Of a stretch of 59,757 bases of DNA, positions 16,801-25,189 are shown in pieces. The translations under genes and the position numbers were made by a program. The stretch comes from Clostridiales bacterium (GTDB lineage: Bacteria; Bacillota; Clostridia; Christensenellales; CAG-138): contig CAKJYC010000073.1 of NCBI GenBank assembly GCA_918244965.1, positions 1 through 59,757 of the forward strand. The letters run 5' to 3'. The notes under the pieces were generated by a model, which had not been told where the DNA came from, ran no database searches, and worked only from the letters and a program-made list of their open reading frames with translations. Position 1 is the stretch's first letter; each line of letters begins with the position of its first letter.

Positions 16801-19800
16801 CGCGCCGCTTTCGACCTTGACGACCTTGATCTTATCGCCTTCCGTGAGGGTGGTCGACAGCATAAATTCGCTGTGGTCGGCGGGATTCTGTTCAAACCGT
16901 TCCGTCGTGTCGATATCGTTCACGGTCCAGTCCGGTCCGATCAGGTAGTAGCCGTCGGTCAGCTCCGGGGTCGCAGGCGTCGGATCGTTCGGCGCTTCCA
17001 AGGTATCGTTGCCGATCGAGCCGGTTGCGCCTGCCTGTACGCCGCAGGCATAGCCCTTCGCCTCGCAGTCCTTGATCGCCGGAACCAGCACGGAGCCGAG
17101 ATTCGGCGCGAGCGAGCCGAGATTGATGTCGAGGCCCAGAAGGCTGATGCCGCCCGCTTTTGCGAGGTCGCCGGTCTGCATTTCGCCTGCAAAGCCGCCC
17201 GCCGCACGCATGGCAAGCACGAGTTTCGTGTCGATGCATTCGGAGAATTCGATCACGCCGGAATGCATGGAGCCGGCGAAGCCGCCCGCGCAGCCGGACA
17301 GGAACGTGTTGGGATAGTTTGCAAACTTGTGTCTGCCTGCAACGACGTGCGTGCCGTAGATGAAATCTTCAAGATCGTTGAAGTCCGCAGTCAGCAGCTC
17401 GGAGGAGAACTGGCCGTTTGCGCCGACATATTGCTTCCATGCGTTCCACGTTGTCTCGTCGAGCCCGCGCAAGGGGCCCGTGACCCGCGCACGCTTGATC
17501 GTCGCATAGGTGGCGTTCAGCGTTCCGAGCAGGTTATCGACGCTCAACAGTCCGCCGAGCACGGAAAGGCTTCCGACGTCCGCCGTGCTGCCCGCCTCCA
17601 TGAAGCCGACATAGCCGCCCGCATATTCCGCGCCGTAGACCGAACGGATGCGGTGCGCCGTGCAGTAGCGTTCCGGTTCGTCAGGGGAATCTCCGTATGT
17701 GGCGTCATCCTTCCATCGGTCATTGCTCATGCCCCAGATCTGGCCGCCGACGCAGTGTCCGATATAGCCGCCCGCCATGCCGCGCGTGATGGTGCGGTCG
17801 GACGGCGTCTCGGCGCGGATCGCGCCGCCGCAGGGGATGCAGGTCGTTTCGCTGTTGCGGATCGTCGGAACGAAGTCCTCGGCAAGCGAAGCAAGCGACG
17901 ACGTGTTGCCGATGATGCTGAGATCGCTCTTCGGCAGGACCTTCGCCACCTCGCCGGGGATCATTTCGCCGACGTAGCCGCCCGCGGCGATCTCACCGAT
18001 GATGTACGCAAAGTTATAGCAGTTGCCGTCCTGAATGTGCCCGCCGGAGATCTTGCCCGCATAGCCGCCGGAATACGAAACGCCCTTGCCGTCCGCGTCG
18101 CCGTAGGTGCCGTTGTGCAGATTGATGCGCGGAGACGCCATGACGTTGAAGCCGCCGGGCATGCCGTAAACGTTGGAGTGCTCGATCGTGGACACGACCA
18201 CGTTCAGTGCGCCGAGCACGTCACTGAGACTGATGCTCCTTCCGAGCAGCGACAGGTTGTCACCGATCGAAGCCGCCGAGCCGATGTCCATGTGTCCGAT
18301 GTAGCCGCCTGCGTAGTACGCGCCGGCAACGGCATACGGGATCTCATCCGGATCGTTTGATGAATAATTGAGATAGTTCGAGCCGTCCTGCGATTCGAGC
18401 TCGTCCGGTTTGAGCCCGATGCGGCCGTACGCACTGTTGTCGTCGGAAGTGAAAGCATCCGGTTCAGTCACCGTGCGGTGAGCAAGCTTATTGACGCTGC
18501 TGTACGAGATCTGCACGCTCTGGCCATAGCCGATGAAGCCGCCCGCATAGCCCGCCGTCGCAGGTGCGTTCGCCGCGCCGTAATCGTGCGCCGCGTAGAC
18601 GGTAAAGCCGTTCGGCGCATTAACGCCGGCGTATTTGATAATCGGAATATAGACGTCCGCGACGCCCAAGAGATCGTCCGCGCTGATGCCGGAGGTGTCG
18701 GCGACGTTCAGCACGTTCAGCCCGCCGCCCGCGCTCGCCAGCGCGCCGGGATAGACGTGGCCGCCCCAGCCGCCGCCGTAATTGCCGCCGCGCACATGAT
18801 GGATGTTGTTGACCGACCACGGCGTCGTTCTGTTGCCGACGGTGTATTCGTATGTCGTATTCGGGTTGTCGATCGGATTGACGCCGGTGTAGGTGTTGCC
18901 GGAGATCTCCTGCGTCTCCATCGTGTAGGTGTTGACCTTGCCGCTCATGAATTCGCCCGCAAAGCCGCCCGCCGTGTCGCCCTCAACAAATCCGCCGTTC
19001 ACATAATTGACGTCGCAGCCGTCGTAGGACGGAACAAGCAGCGGGATCGCGTTCAGAAGCTGATTGACCGAAAGCAGGTTCGCAAGATTGTTCGTATCGA
19101 CATGCTCCGCCGCATCCGCGATATCGCCCGCCAGCGAACGCGCCGCGAAGCCGCCCGCTCTGCCGTCGTTGAGATTTGCCGTAACGCTCAGAAGCCGGTT
19201 CGCGTGGCAGTCCACAAAGCGCACGCTGTTTGCGTCGCCGACAAAGCCGCCCGCGGTATAGATCGCGTCGGTTGCGTTGTTCTCGATGATGCCGGTCTCC
19301 TCCACGGTATAGCCCGCCGTGATGCCGGTTACGTTTGCGCGCAGATATGTCGTGCGCTGCGCGGAGATCAGGCTCAGGACGTTGTTCGCGGAGAGCAGCT
19401 GAATGCCGAGCAGGGACAGGTCCAGACCTTCGTTGTTCGCGAGGTTGCCGGGACCGGTGGCGCCGACAAAGCCGCCGACGTGGTTGTTGCCCTTGACCCA
19501 GCCGAGCTGCGTCAGCCAGACGTCGTAAACGTCGCCGCCGACCGCCCAGCCGAACGCGCCGCCCGCGTAGTCGCCCCGTTCGGGACCGTCGCCGACGTTC
19601 GTGCCGGTTTCGACGGTGTAGCCCGTCGTATCGTCTATGCCGTTGATATAGGTATGCGAAACCTCAAAGCCGACGAATTCCGCAAGGCCGAGCGTGCTGC
19701 CCAGAAGCCCGCCGACGTTCGCGGTGCTGATATGCCCGGCGACGCCGCCCGCGTAATCCTTTCCCGCGGAGACGGATACGAGCTTCGTCACGTGATTGTC

Positions 19801-22572
19801 GCGCGCGGTGATGCCCGCAGGCAGCGTGTTGACGTATTCGCCGCTTCTCTGCCGCTTATACTTCGAGAGCTTTCTTAAATGGGTCTCGTCGGATCTTGCG
19901 ATGATCGAGCCCTCCGCCTTGCCGACGATGCCGCCCGCAAAGTTGCCGCCCGTCGAAGCGACGGTCGTTTCCGCATCGTTCTGCCATCCGAGGATCGCCG
20001 CGGACGCGACGCCGGAAAGATCCAGAAGCGACTGCCCCTGATCCGTACCGATCAGACTCGTCAGCGCCTGCTTCACCACGGTCAGCAGTGAATCGCTGTC
20101 CTCGACGTAATTGGCAAGATCAAAGAGGGAACCGAGCGTTGCCTGCCCGGTGAAGCCGCCGATGTAGTCGCCCGTGCCCGTAACGGTCAGCGTCGAATAC
20201 GAATCGACGGTGTCGTTGATGCCGTAGCTGTTGGCAAGGATGCCGGTAAAGCCGCCGAGGAAGGTTCCGCCGGTGACGTTCATCGTGCTGTTTTCGATCG
20301 AGCAGCGGATCAGCTCCGTCTGCGGATGGAGCAGGGAGATGACGTCGATGCCGAGACCGGAAAGAAGTCCCTTGATCACGCCGTCGCGCGAAACGCCCGC
20401 AAAGCCGCCGCCGAAATGATCGGCGTTTACGGTCATGTCGCAGTTTTTCACCGTGCAGTCGGTTACGACAACGCCCGCAAGACTGCCGGCAAAGCCGCCG
20501 ACGCCGTACTTGCCGTCCTCCGTGGAGAGCGTGCAGTTGTCCACGCTGCAGCGCGTGATCTCGGGCGAGGTGTATCTGGTCGGAATCAGCTGTCCGACGG
20601 GGACCAGCTTGTCGAGCAGCAGCGTCACAAGATCGCCGAGACCGAGAACGGGGACGAGGTTCAACACCGTCGCAAGCCCGGTCACGAGCTGCCCGAGCGC
20701 CTTTGTCAGAACCGAATAGGAGGTCACGCCCTCCGCATGTCCGACAAAGCCGCCTTTGCCGACGATCTTGGGGTTGTTGTTGCCGAGCAGCGTGCTTTCG
20801 GGATTCTCCAGATCGGTCAGCACCGTGGTAACCGAAACCCGCAGCACCTCGCAGTCCAGAACGCGAACGTTGCCGATGACGCGCCCCGCGAACGCGCCGG
20901 TCGCAAGGTTGGTCGGATCCGCCGCGCGCGAATTCAGCGCGTTGGAAAGCGCGTCGACGCCGATGTTCGGCTTGTCGGTCAGCGCGCGCAAAAGCTCCGT
21001 CAGTGCAAAGCCGAGCACATTGGCGAGCCCATCCACCAGCGTGTTTACGACCGTCGGCTGCTCGGCGGCGGCGGTCAGCGGATTGTTGACCGTGCCGTCG
21101 CGAAGCCGCAGGTTCCGGACGACGCAGATGTCGCCCGCGGCGTCAAAGGAATCCGGATCGTCGGCGCCTGCGGAAATCGTCAGATTGCCCGCGCCCTTGC
21201 CGGTCAGCGTGGCAAAGAAGCCGACGCCGATGTGTGCGTCGATATCCAGCTTGTTGTAGTCGTCGTCGCCGTCGTTGTTGGAAAGGCGGATCGGCTCAAC
21301 CTGAAAATTGTAAATCTCGGGCTTTTCGTTGACGTCTAAATTGAGCGTGGTGTGCCCCGCGTCCCAAAGCGTCGGGTTCGTGTCCGAAGCCTTGACGCCG
21401 TACATCTCGCCGGTGAACATCAGCGGATACCAGGGAAGACCGTGCATCACGGCGCCCTTCGTCATATCGATGTCGCGGAAGACGATATACATCCCGTCCT
21501 TCTCGTATTTCAGGGTGCCGACGGTCGGATCGCGCGTCACGTTCGTAACCGACGGCGCTGTAGAAAGATCGGGAACGCCGCTGCTGTTCGTTGTGAAATA
21601 AATGTTCTTCTTATCGTTGCGCCCTGCCGCATTGATGTTGTCGTCGGAAAGCGCGTGGTAAACGCCGGAAGAGCTGTCATAAAGCGGACGCTCGTAAAAA
21701 TTACCGCTTGCGCCCAAGTCGATCAGATCCGCATCGCCGGGATAAATAATCGTCGGATTGGCAAGCAGCGCCTGCTTGCTCGCGATCACTTCCTCAACGG
21801 TATTCCCATAGCCGTTTTTTGTTTTCAGATAATCGTCGCCATATTGCAGCGCTTTTGCTTCATCAAGATCCGTGAGCCAGATCCAATCGTCGCCGAGTAA
21901 ATGATTCTCCGGATCCCTATATACTTCTACCGTCCCGATCTGCAGATAGAACACCGGTCCGCAAACGCGGGTGCGCGTCGTGGCATTGCTGTCGATCGCA
22001 TCCAGCTGCTGCCGGTCGCCGATCAGGATATAGGTCGTGCCGTCGATATCGACGGAAACCTGTCCGAAATAGTCGCGCCCGTCGACATGATCGCTCGAAG
22101 CGCGCATGGGCGGCGTCATCAGAATGGCGGGCGAAGCCTTTTGCTCGACGGTGAAGGTCGATGAAAGAACGTAATTGTGATCGCTGCTGTAAGTGAGATA
22201 CTGCGGCGTCTCCCCTTCGTCCTCCGTCCCGGTCGGCGAGGCGTTTCCGCGCACCTCAAAACCGTCCGCTGCGTCCCCTGTTCCTTCGCCCGGTTCGGTT
22301 ATGGGCAAAGCGGCATCGTCGCTGTCGGCTGCGTCGGTGTCGGGATCATCCGGCGCTGTTTTCTCTGCGGCGGGATCGACCCAAACCACGACGTCCGTAT
22401 CGGCGTCATCCGTTTCGTCTGTATCAGCCTCGGCAGCTTCCTCGGCTGCCGGGTTTTCGGGTTCTTCTGTTGTATCGTTCTGGAAAATGAAACTGCCCAT
22501 GCCGAAGGTGTCCGGGTGCAGATCACCCGTAACAACCGGCATGGTTTCACGCTCTTCGGATGCGATCGCCAA
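13900..22572 (-). CDS. Giant LPDTG pilus tip adhesin, main part (downstream of frameshift)
   Basis: The 2890-residue frame begins with a TTG that is not a real start: the frame is open further upstream to the poly-G run at 22686-22695. One base fewer there would join it to the signal-peptide fragment at 22667-23119, giving about 3072 aa. The bulk consists of roughly 30 glycine-rich units of the type (Y/A)AGG(F/Y)(V/A/I)G, spaced about 60-110 residues apart, like GLUG/beta-helix adhesins. At about 1867-1970 lies a GYYLIG domain also found in the amylase at 42951-47531. The C-terminus has a Cna-B-like domain (ITIQKIWNDEND, about 2720-2850), LPDTG, a helix and a basic tail. First-gene position before the backbone pilin fits a tip adhesin. 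Confidence 0.85.
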   Translation of the reverse strand: MAIASEERETMPVVTGDLHPDTFGMGSFIFQNDTTEEPENPAAEEAAEADTDETDDADTDVVVWVDPAAEKTAPDDPDTDAADSDDAALPITEPGEGTGDAADGFEVRGNASPTGTEDEGETPQYLTYSSDHNYVLSSTFTVEQKASPAILMTPPMRASSDHVDGRDYFGQVSVDIDGTTYILIGDRQQLDAIDSNATTRTRVCGPVFYLQIGTVEVYRDPENHLLGDDWIWLTDLDEAKALQYGDDYLKTKNGYGNTVEEVIASKQALLANPTIIYPGDADLIDLGASGNFYERPLYDSSSGVYHALSDDNINAAGRNDKKNIYFTTNSSGVPDLSTAPSVTNVTRDPTVGTLKYEKDGMYIVFRDIDMTKGAVMHGLPWYPLMFTGEMYGVKASDTNPTLWDAGHTTLNLDVNEKPEIYNFQVEPIRLSNNDGDDDYNKLDIDAHIGVGFFATLTGKGAGNLTISAGADDPDSFDAAGDICVVRNLRLRDGTVNNPLTAAAEQPTVVNTLVDGLANVLGFALTELLRALTDKPNIGVDALSNALNSRAADPTNLATGAFAGRVIGNVRVLDCEVLRVSVTTVLTDLENPESTLLGNNNPKIVGKGGFVGHAEGVTSYSVLTKALGQLVTGLATVLNLVPVLGLGDLVTLLLDKLVPVGQLIPTRYTSPEITRCSVDNCTLSTEDGKYGVGGFAGSLAGVVVTDCTVKNCDMTVNADHFGGGFAGVSRDGVIKGLLSGLGIDVISLLHPQTELIRCSIENSTMNVTGGTFLGGFTGILANSYGINDTVDSYSTLTVTGTGDYIGGFTGQATLGSLFDLANYVEDSDSLLTVVKQALTSLIGTDQGQSLLDLSGVASAAILGWQNDAETTVASTGGNFAGGIVGKAEGSIIARSDETHLRKLSKYKRQRSGEYVNTLPAGITARDNHVTKLVSVSAGKDYAGGVAGHISTANVGGLLGSTLGLAEFVGFEVSHTYINGIDDTTGYTVETGTNVGDGPERGDYAGGAFGWAVGGDVYDVWLTQLGWVKGNNHVGGFVGATGPGNLANNEGLDLSLLGIQLLSANNVLSLISAQRTTYLRANVTGITAGYTVEETGIIENNATDAIYTAGGFVGDANSVRFVDCHANRLLSVTANLNDGRAGGFAARSLAGDIADAAEHVDTNNLANLLSVNQLLNAIPLLVPSYDGCDVNYVNGGFVEGDTAGGFAGEFMSGKVNTYTMETQEISGNTYTGVNPIDNPNTTYEYTVGNRTTPWSVNNIHHVRGGNYGGGWGGHVYPGALASAGGGLNVLNVADTSGISADDLLGVADVYIPIIKYAGVNAPNGFTVYAAHDYGAANAPATAGYAGGFIGYGQSVQISYSSVNKLAHRTVTEPDAFTSDDNSAYGRIGLKPDELESQDGSNYLNYSSNDPDEIPYAVAGAYYAGGYIGHMDIGSAASIGDNLSLLGRSISLSDVLGALNVVVSTIEHSNVYGMPGGFNVMASPRINLHNGTYGDADGKGVSYSGGYAGKISGGHIQDGNCYNFAYIIGEIAAGGYVGEMIPGEVAKVLPKSDLSIIGNTSSLASLAEDFVPTIRNSETTCIPCGGAIRAETPSDRTITRGMAGGYIGHCVGGQIWGMSNDRWKDDATYGDSPDEPERYCTAHRIRSVYGAEYAGGYVGFMEAGSTADVGSLSVLGGLLSVDNLLGTLNATYATIKRARVTGPLRGLDETTWNAWKQYVGANGQFSSELLTADFNDLEDFIYGTHVVAGRHKFANYPNTFLSGCAGGFAGSMHSGVIEFSECIDTKLVLAMRAAGGFAGEMQTGDLAKAGGISLLGLDINLGSLAPNLGSVLVPAIKDCEAKGYACGVQAGATGSIGNDTLEAPNDPTPATPELTDGYYLIGPDWTVNDIDTTERFEQNPADHSEFMLSTTLTEGDKIKVVKVESGAITAWYPDGLNNEYTVDAAHAGYKTIYFKPSYDGDWSGFGGYIYIDDAVLPPDPPVQTAEDDNAYGVPSEAGVGCAGGFVGATYGGQLEATAVRNLKRVKGTFAVGGYAGRANAAAIVSANTANASNGVLQQLLNAVLSSKSGLLDALHATVCTINDATVESIKDENGNYEPYGFVVDGEYSDSGTKYATYAGGFAGQMKATLVNTKKGSVATEGGTEIFTPDTEEGTTTVTVRYLRGVNGGHYAGGFVGLASVGSVAQLGGSSTNVLNLLSLGNVGLLDVFRTYIYRSTVYGVDEGVRVFAHDWEQPGGNLQATTVTGAAGGFAGGLMSGTIEDSEITNLNYVEAPNFSAGFVGHSGTKSVLNLTGAAVDTDSVLGKLLAVLGLDLSASLQLMNIIGSTFKRDTVTGFGGSNDGFITKATNVQSETSLGVEWKFIVGTCAAGFAGYADIAQIEDNCQALKLRKVISPQIAGGFVGRSSVAYLADLEASSDLVGALTWLVRLLLGVLGIGALENSGLIDLYGDILGIQVAADGYLVRLNLFGLVIGISAVSRDPETNKPTAVTVVLGSSEITLPIGPDGEVDATNLTVQLIELNRTAIRNGVVKGIDDGYDVFGGGATDSRSGDDRLGYAGGFIGLNDHGFVSNSTTELCDTVRGTEGKVGPFVGGTLYNENAQGPDRLEGNNNHYYIYREEGADYTAVYTEDGEEIAPAQPDTESVSGKIFNRYDVTHITVNNGAVTTRDLAYLSGAEERGAGEETTRLLRAYRSASKYVGMNDTPLSDNPKGLTPMPAERKDPCSEEPVEITIQKIWNDENDKQSKRPDSVAVTVKIVDVGSTTPPQIVYAGRPPSGADVVWTGNYTLTPGDTFSDTWSLTVTDLPYSPVENGTYYVYYVYEAVPEYYNVAYAVDQNTASVRMTNSIWLLPDTGGEGTAWLLLAGLLLLLCAILLLGASLTWKKWGTLTRRNTAA

Positions 22573-22666
22573 AAGCTGATAGATGCATCCGATATAGATG
22601 GTATCGGTATCCGGATCGTATATAATTTCTTCCGTTTTCGGCGCGCCGCCGATTATTCCGGAGAAA

Positions 22667-23119
22667 TTATACGTTAGATTGAATACCCCCCCCCCGCGGG
22701 ATCATAATATCGTTCACTAAATAATAGGACGCGGAATCCGAATAGACGGCCGGCGTACCGTCCGCATATGCAACCGGATCACCGGTTCCGAATCCGTCCT
22801 CGTCCATATCCGTATCGGTAACGGCCTGGCCGGACCCGATGGCAAGGAGCTGCGCCTGGTTGGCAATCAGGATCGTGTTTTCATACACGACGGAGGACGT
22901 ATCCTCGATCTCCGCGACTGTGCCGCGAGAACCGGACGGCAAATAGTTCCAAAGGATGGAAAGATCCTTGTTGGAGGAATCACCGATGATGTCGGAAAAA
23001 ACGGTATCACGGTAGGAGGAACGCATTTCTTCCCTCTTCATGATCCCGATCGGAATCTGTATGAATGTTGTCGCAAACAGCTCAACTGCGAGCAGTACGG
23101 CAGCGAAACATTTCAGCAT
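22667..23119 (-). CDS. Signal-peptide fragment of the tip adhesin (frame broken by poly-G)
   Basis: From the ATG at 23119 (GGAGG ten bases ahead; the earlier in-frame TTG overlaps this site) the frame runs 150 codons: a signal peptide (about 1-26) and then mature sequence including QAQLLAIGSG and ASYYLVNDIMIP. It leaves frame in the 10-base G run and stops six codons later. The sequence after the run, in the other frame, continues naturally (VFNLTYNFSGIIGGAP, then a second QLLAIAS). As written, the cell would export only a short truncated product. This is either phase OFF or a base error in the assembly. Confidence 0.75.
   Translation of the reverse strand: MLKCFAAVLLAVELFATTFIQIPIGIMKREEMRSSYRDTVFSDIIGDSSNKDLSILWNYLPSGSRGTVAEIEDTSSVVYENTILIANQAQLLAIGSGQAVTDTDMDEDGFGTGDPVAYADGTPAVYSDSASYYLVNDIMIPRGGGIQSNV
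22686..22695. repeat. Ten-base C/G homopolymer, likely phase-variation tract
   Basis: There are ten C on the + strand (ten G on the coding strand) inside the adhesin reading frame. Codon phase differs by exactly one base across it: the upstream frame has a codon start at 22687, the downstream frame at 22686. Nine G (or 12 or 6) would restore the full gene; ten truncate it. Confidence 0.85.
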
Positions 23120-23174
23120 ACAGCGACAATCCTCCAAAGCGATTCGGATGATAGAAATGAATTATTTGTGAAAA

Positions 23175-23203
23175 ATTATAGCATTATATGTGAACAAATG
23201 CAA
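23175..23203 (-). promoter_or_regulatory. Promoter of the pilus-protease unit
   Basis: On the minus strand TTGCAT (23203-23198), a 17-base spacer and TATAAT (23180-23175) form a near-consensus sigma-A promoter. The start of transcription would be near 23168, about 50 bases ahead of the adhesin ATG at 23119. No second strong promoter was noticed at the gene junctions downstream, so it may drive the whole unit. Confidence 0.8.
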
Positions 23204-23322
23204 CCTGTTTTTTTGAAAAAGATATACGAAAGAAGGCGCAAGCGTTTTTGCTTTGCGAATTCTGCCGACAAGCCATTCGGGCTTTGGACAATTATTGGAC
23301 AAAAAAAAGCGGCATCCGCCTC

Positions 23323-23487
23323 TCCAAAAATGGAGTGCGGAATGGAGTAGATCCGGATTCGGATGGAAAATGATGGGCGGAAACGGGGATTATGCCCTCA
23401 AAACGGGGCGATTTGGGCCTGTTTTGGTCGTTTTGAGCCGTAGTGGTATTCGTACCGGGTACGCAAGGCGGGAATTGCGCTGCGGCG
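23323..23487 (+). repeat. Interspersed repeat, copy B
   Basis: This is the partner of 646-810: same orientation, same 129-base distance between TCCAAAAATGGA and GTACCGGGTAC (23452-23462), and translatable without gaps against copy A. It lies inside a weak open frame (23253-23525, 90 codons, ATG start, stop TAA at 23523-23525 inside the -10 box of the next promoter). Synonymous substitutions between copies argue for protein-level constraint. Confidence 0.7.
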
Positions 23488-23499
23488 TGAATTCCGTTC

Positions 23500-23528
23500 T
23501 TGCACTTTTCGGCGGAATCGTGTAAAAT
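23500..23528 (+). promoter_or_regulatory. Promoter of the sucrose-6-phosphate hydrolase gene
   Basis: TTGCAC (23500-23505), a 17-base spacer and TAAAAT (23523-23528), with a TG just before the -10 box. It lies 33 bases ahead of the chosen ATG at 23561. I see no obvious LacI-type operator palindrome. Confidence 0.75.
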
Positions 23529-23560
23529 CATATATCATAACGGATGAAAGGACGATGCGC

Positions 23561-25027
23561 ATGAGAACGTGGACGAAGGAAGAGCGCTACCGCGTGCTGC
23601 AGAGTGCAGAGGAAGTTCGGGAGCTGCATGAGAAGATCTCGCAGTCGGACTACCGGCAGCAGTACCACATTCAGCCGGTCACGGGGCTTTTGAACGACCC
23701 GAACGGATTCGTTTTCCATGACGGCGTATGGCACCTGTTCTATCAATGGTGCCCGTGGGGCGCGGTGCATGGGCTGAAGTACTGGTATCATACCGTCTCG
23801 AAGGATCTGGTCACGTGGAAAAACGCAGGCGTCTGCATCCGCCCGGATACGGAGTTTGACAACAAGGGCGCGTATTCCGGGTCCGCCCTGCCGACGAAGG
23901 ACGGCGTCTGGCTCTACTACACGGGCAATCACCGGGACGAGGACTGGACACGAAAGTCCTATACCTGCCTTGTAAAGCTCAACGACGACGGGACGGCGGA
24001 AAAGCGTCCTCCGCTGTTCGGACCGAACCCCGCATATACCGAGCACCAGCGCGATCCGAAGATCATTCACAATGCGCAAACCGGGAAATACTATCTTGTC
24101 ATCGGCGCGCAGACCGCGGATAAGCGCGGCTGCGTGATGATCTACGTCTCCGAGCAGCCGACGGAGGGCTGGCGGTTCGCCGGACAGCTGAAGGTCCCCG
24201 GCTTCGAGGACTTCGGCGACATGTGGGAGTGCCCGTCGATCGAGACGATCAGCGGCTACGACGTACTGCTCTTCTGCCCGCAGCATCTGAAGCTGCCGGG
24301 CCGCGGCGACAGCGTACACCACAACGGCTATCTGTTGGGACACATGGACTGGGATACGCTGACGTTCACACCGGACAACACGCGCTTCCACGTGCTGGAT
24401 TTCGGCTTCGATTCCTACGCCGCCGAATGCGCAGCCAATCCGAACGACCGGAACAAGGCGACGCTGGTCGCGTGGATGGGATTGCCGGACGCGTCCTATC
24501 CGACCGACGAGGAGGACTGGTCCGGGTGTCTGACGCTCCCGCGTGAGCTTCGCGTCAGGGATCGTCGGCTGATCCAGCAGCCGCTGGACGCGCTCCGCGC
24601 GCTTCGCGGCATGAAGATCGACCTTGAAGCGACCGACCTGCTGCCGCGGGTCTGCGAGCTGGAGCTCATCAGCCGCGGCGGGGATCTCGATCTGCGCATG
24701 TTTGCAAAGGCGGACGGCTCGGGCGGATTCTGCATCAGGTATGACGACGCAAAAAAGGAGATCACGGTGGACCGTTCCGACATGGTACGCCGGTTCAATA
24801 CGGAACAGGGAGAACAGCGCACGCGCCCGCTGCCGAAGGGTCTCTCCCACCTCCGTATCTTCATCGACCGCAGCTCGATCGAGATCTTCGTCAACGACGG
24901 CGACGCGGTGTTCTCGTCCCGCATCTTCCCGACGGCGGGTGAAAAACGTCTGTTTGCACACGGAGACGCCTCGATCCATCTGTGGGAGCTCGAGCACGCG
25001 GTCGTCGACGACTTTGCGGCAGAATAA
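23561..25027 (+). CDS. scrB: GH32 sucrose-6-phosphate hydrolase
   Basis: This 488-aa cytosolic enzyme has no signal peptide and would hydrolyse sucrose 6-phosphate (or sucrose) to glucose (6-phosphate) and fructose. GH32 hallmarks are present: nucleophile Asp46 in NDPNG, Asp165 in RDP, and acid/base Glu223 in EC. The five-bladed propeller domain is followed by the usual beta-sandwich ending with IDRSSIEIFVNDG. I start at the second ATG (23561) because AAAGGA lies eight bases before it; the ATG at 23555 is only two bases from that site. It has its own promoter. Partner genes (fructokinase at 32020, PTS at 36171) are further along the same strand. Confidence 0.93.
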   Translation: MRTWTKEERYRVLQSAEEVRELHEKISQSDYRQQYHIQPVTGLLNDPNGFVFHDGVWHLFYQWCPWGAVHGLKYWYHTVSKDLVTWKNAGVCIRPDTEFDNKGAYSGSALPTKDGVWLYYTGNHRDEDWTRKSYTCLVKLNDDGTAEKRPPLFGPNPAYTEHQRDPKIIHNAQTGKYYLVIGAQTADKRGCVMIYVSEQPTEGWRFAGQLKVPGFEDFGDMWECPSIETISGYDVLLFCPQHLKLPGRGDSVHHNGYLLGHMDWDTLTFTPDNTRFHVLDFGFDSYAAECAANPNDRNKATLVAWMGLPDASYPTDEEDWSGCLTLPRELRVRDRRLIQQPLDALRALRGMKIDLEATDLLPRVCELELISRGGDLDLRMFAKADGSGGFCIRYDDAKKEITVDRSDMVRRFNTEQGEQRTRPLPKGLSHLRIFIDRSSIEIFVNDGDAVFSSRIFPTAGEKRLFAHGDASIHLWELEHAVVDDFAAE

Positions 25028-25189
25028 GAAACGATCAGTCAAACGGGGCGATCCGGATGGATCACCTCTTTTCGTGTGCAAAACCATACTGACGGTATAA
25101 AAAATAAAATCTATTTGGTATGAGTAGTGTGTGTACATCGCTTTAATTCTATGATAGAATGCAGGTATCAAGCAGGAGAGGACTTTCGT

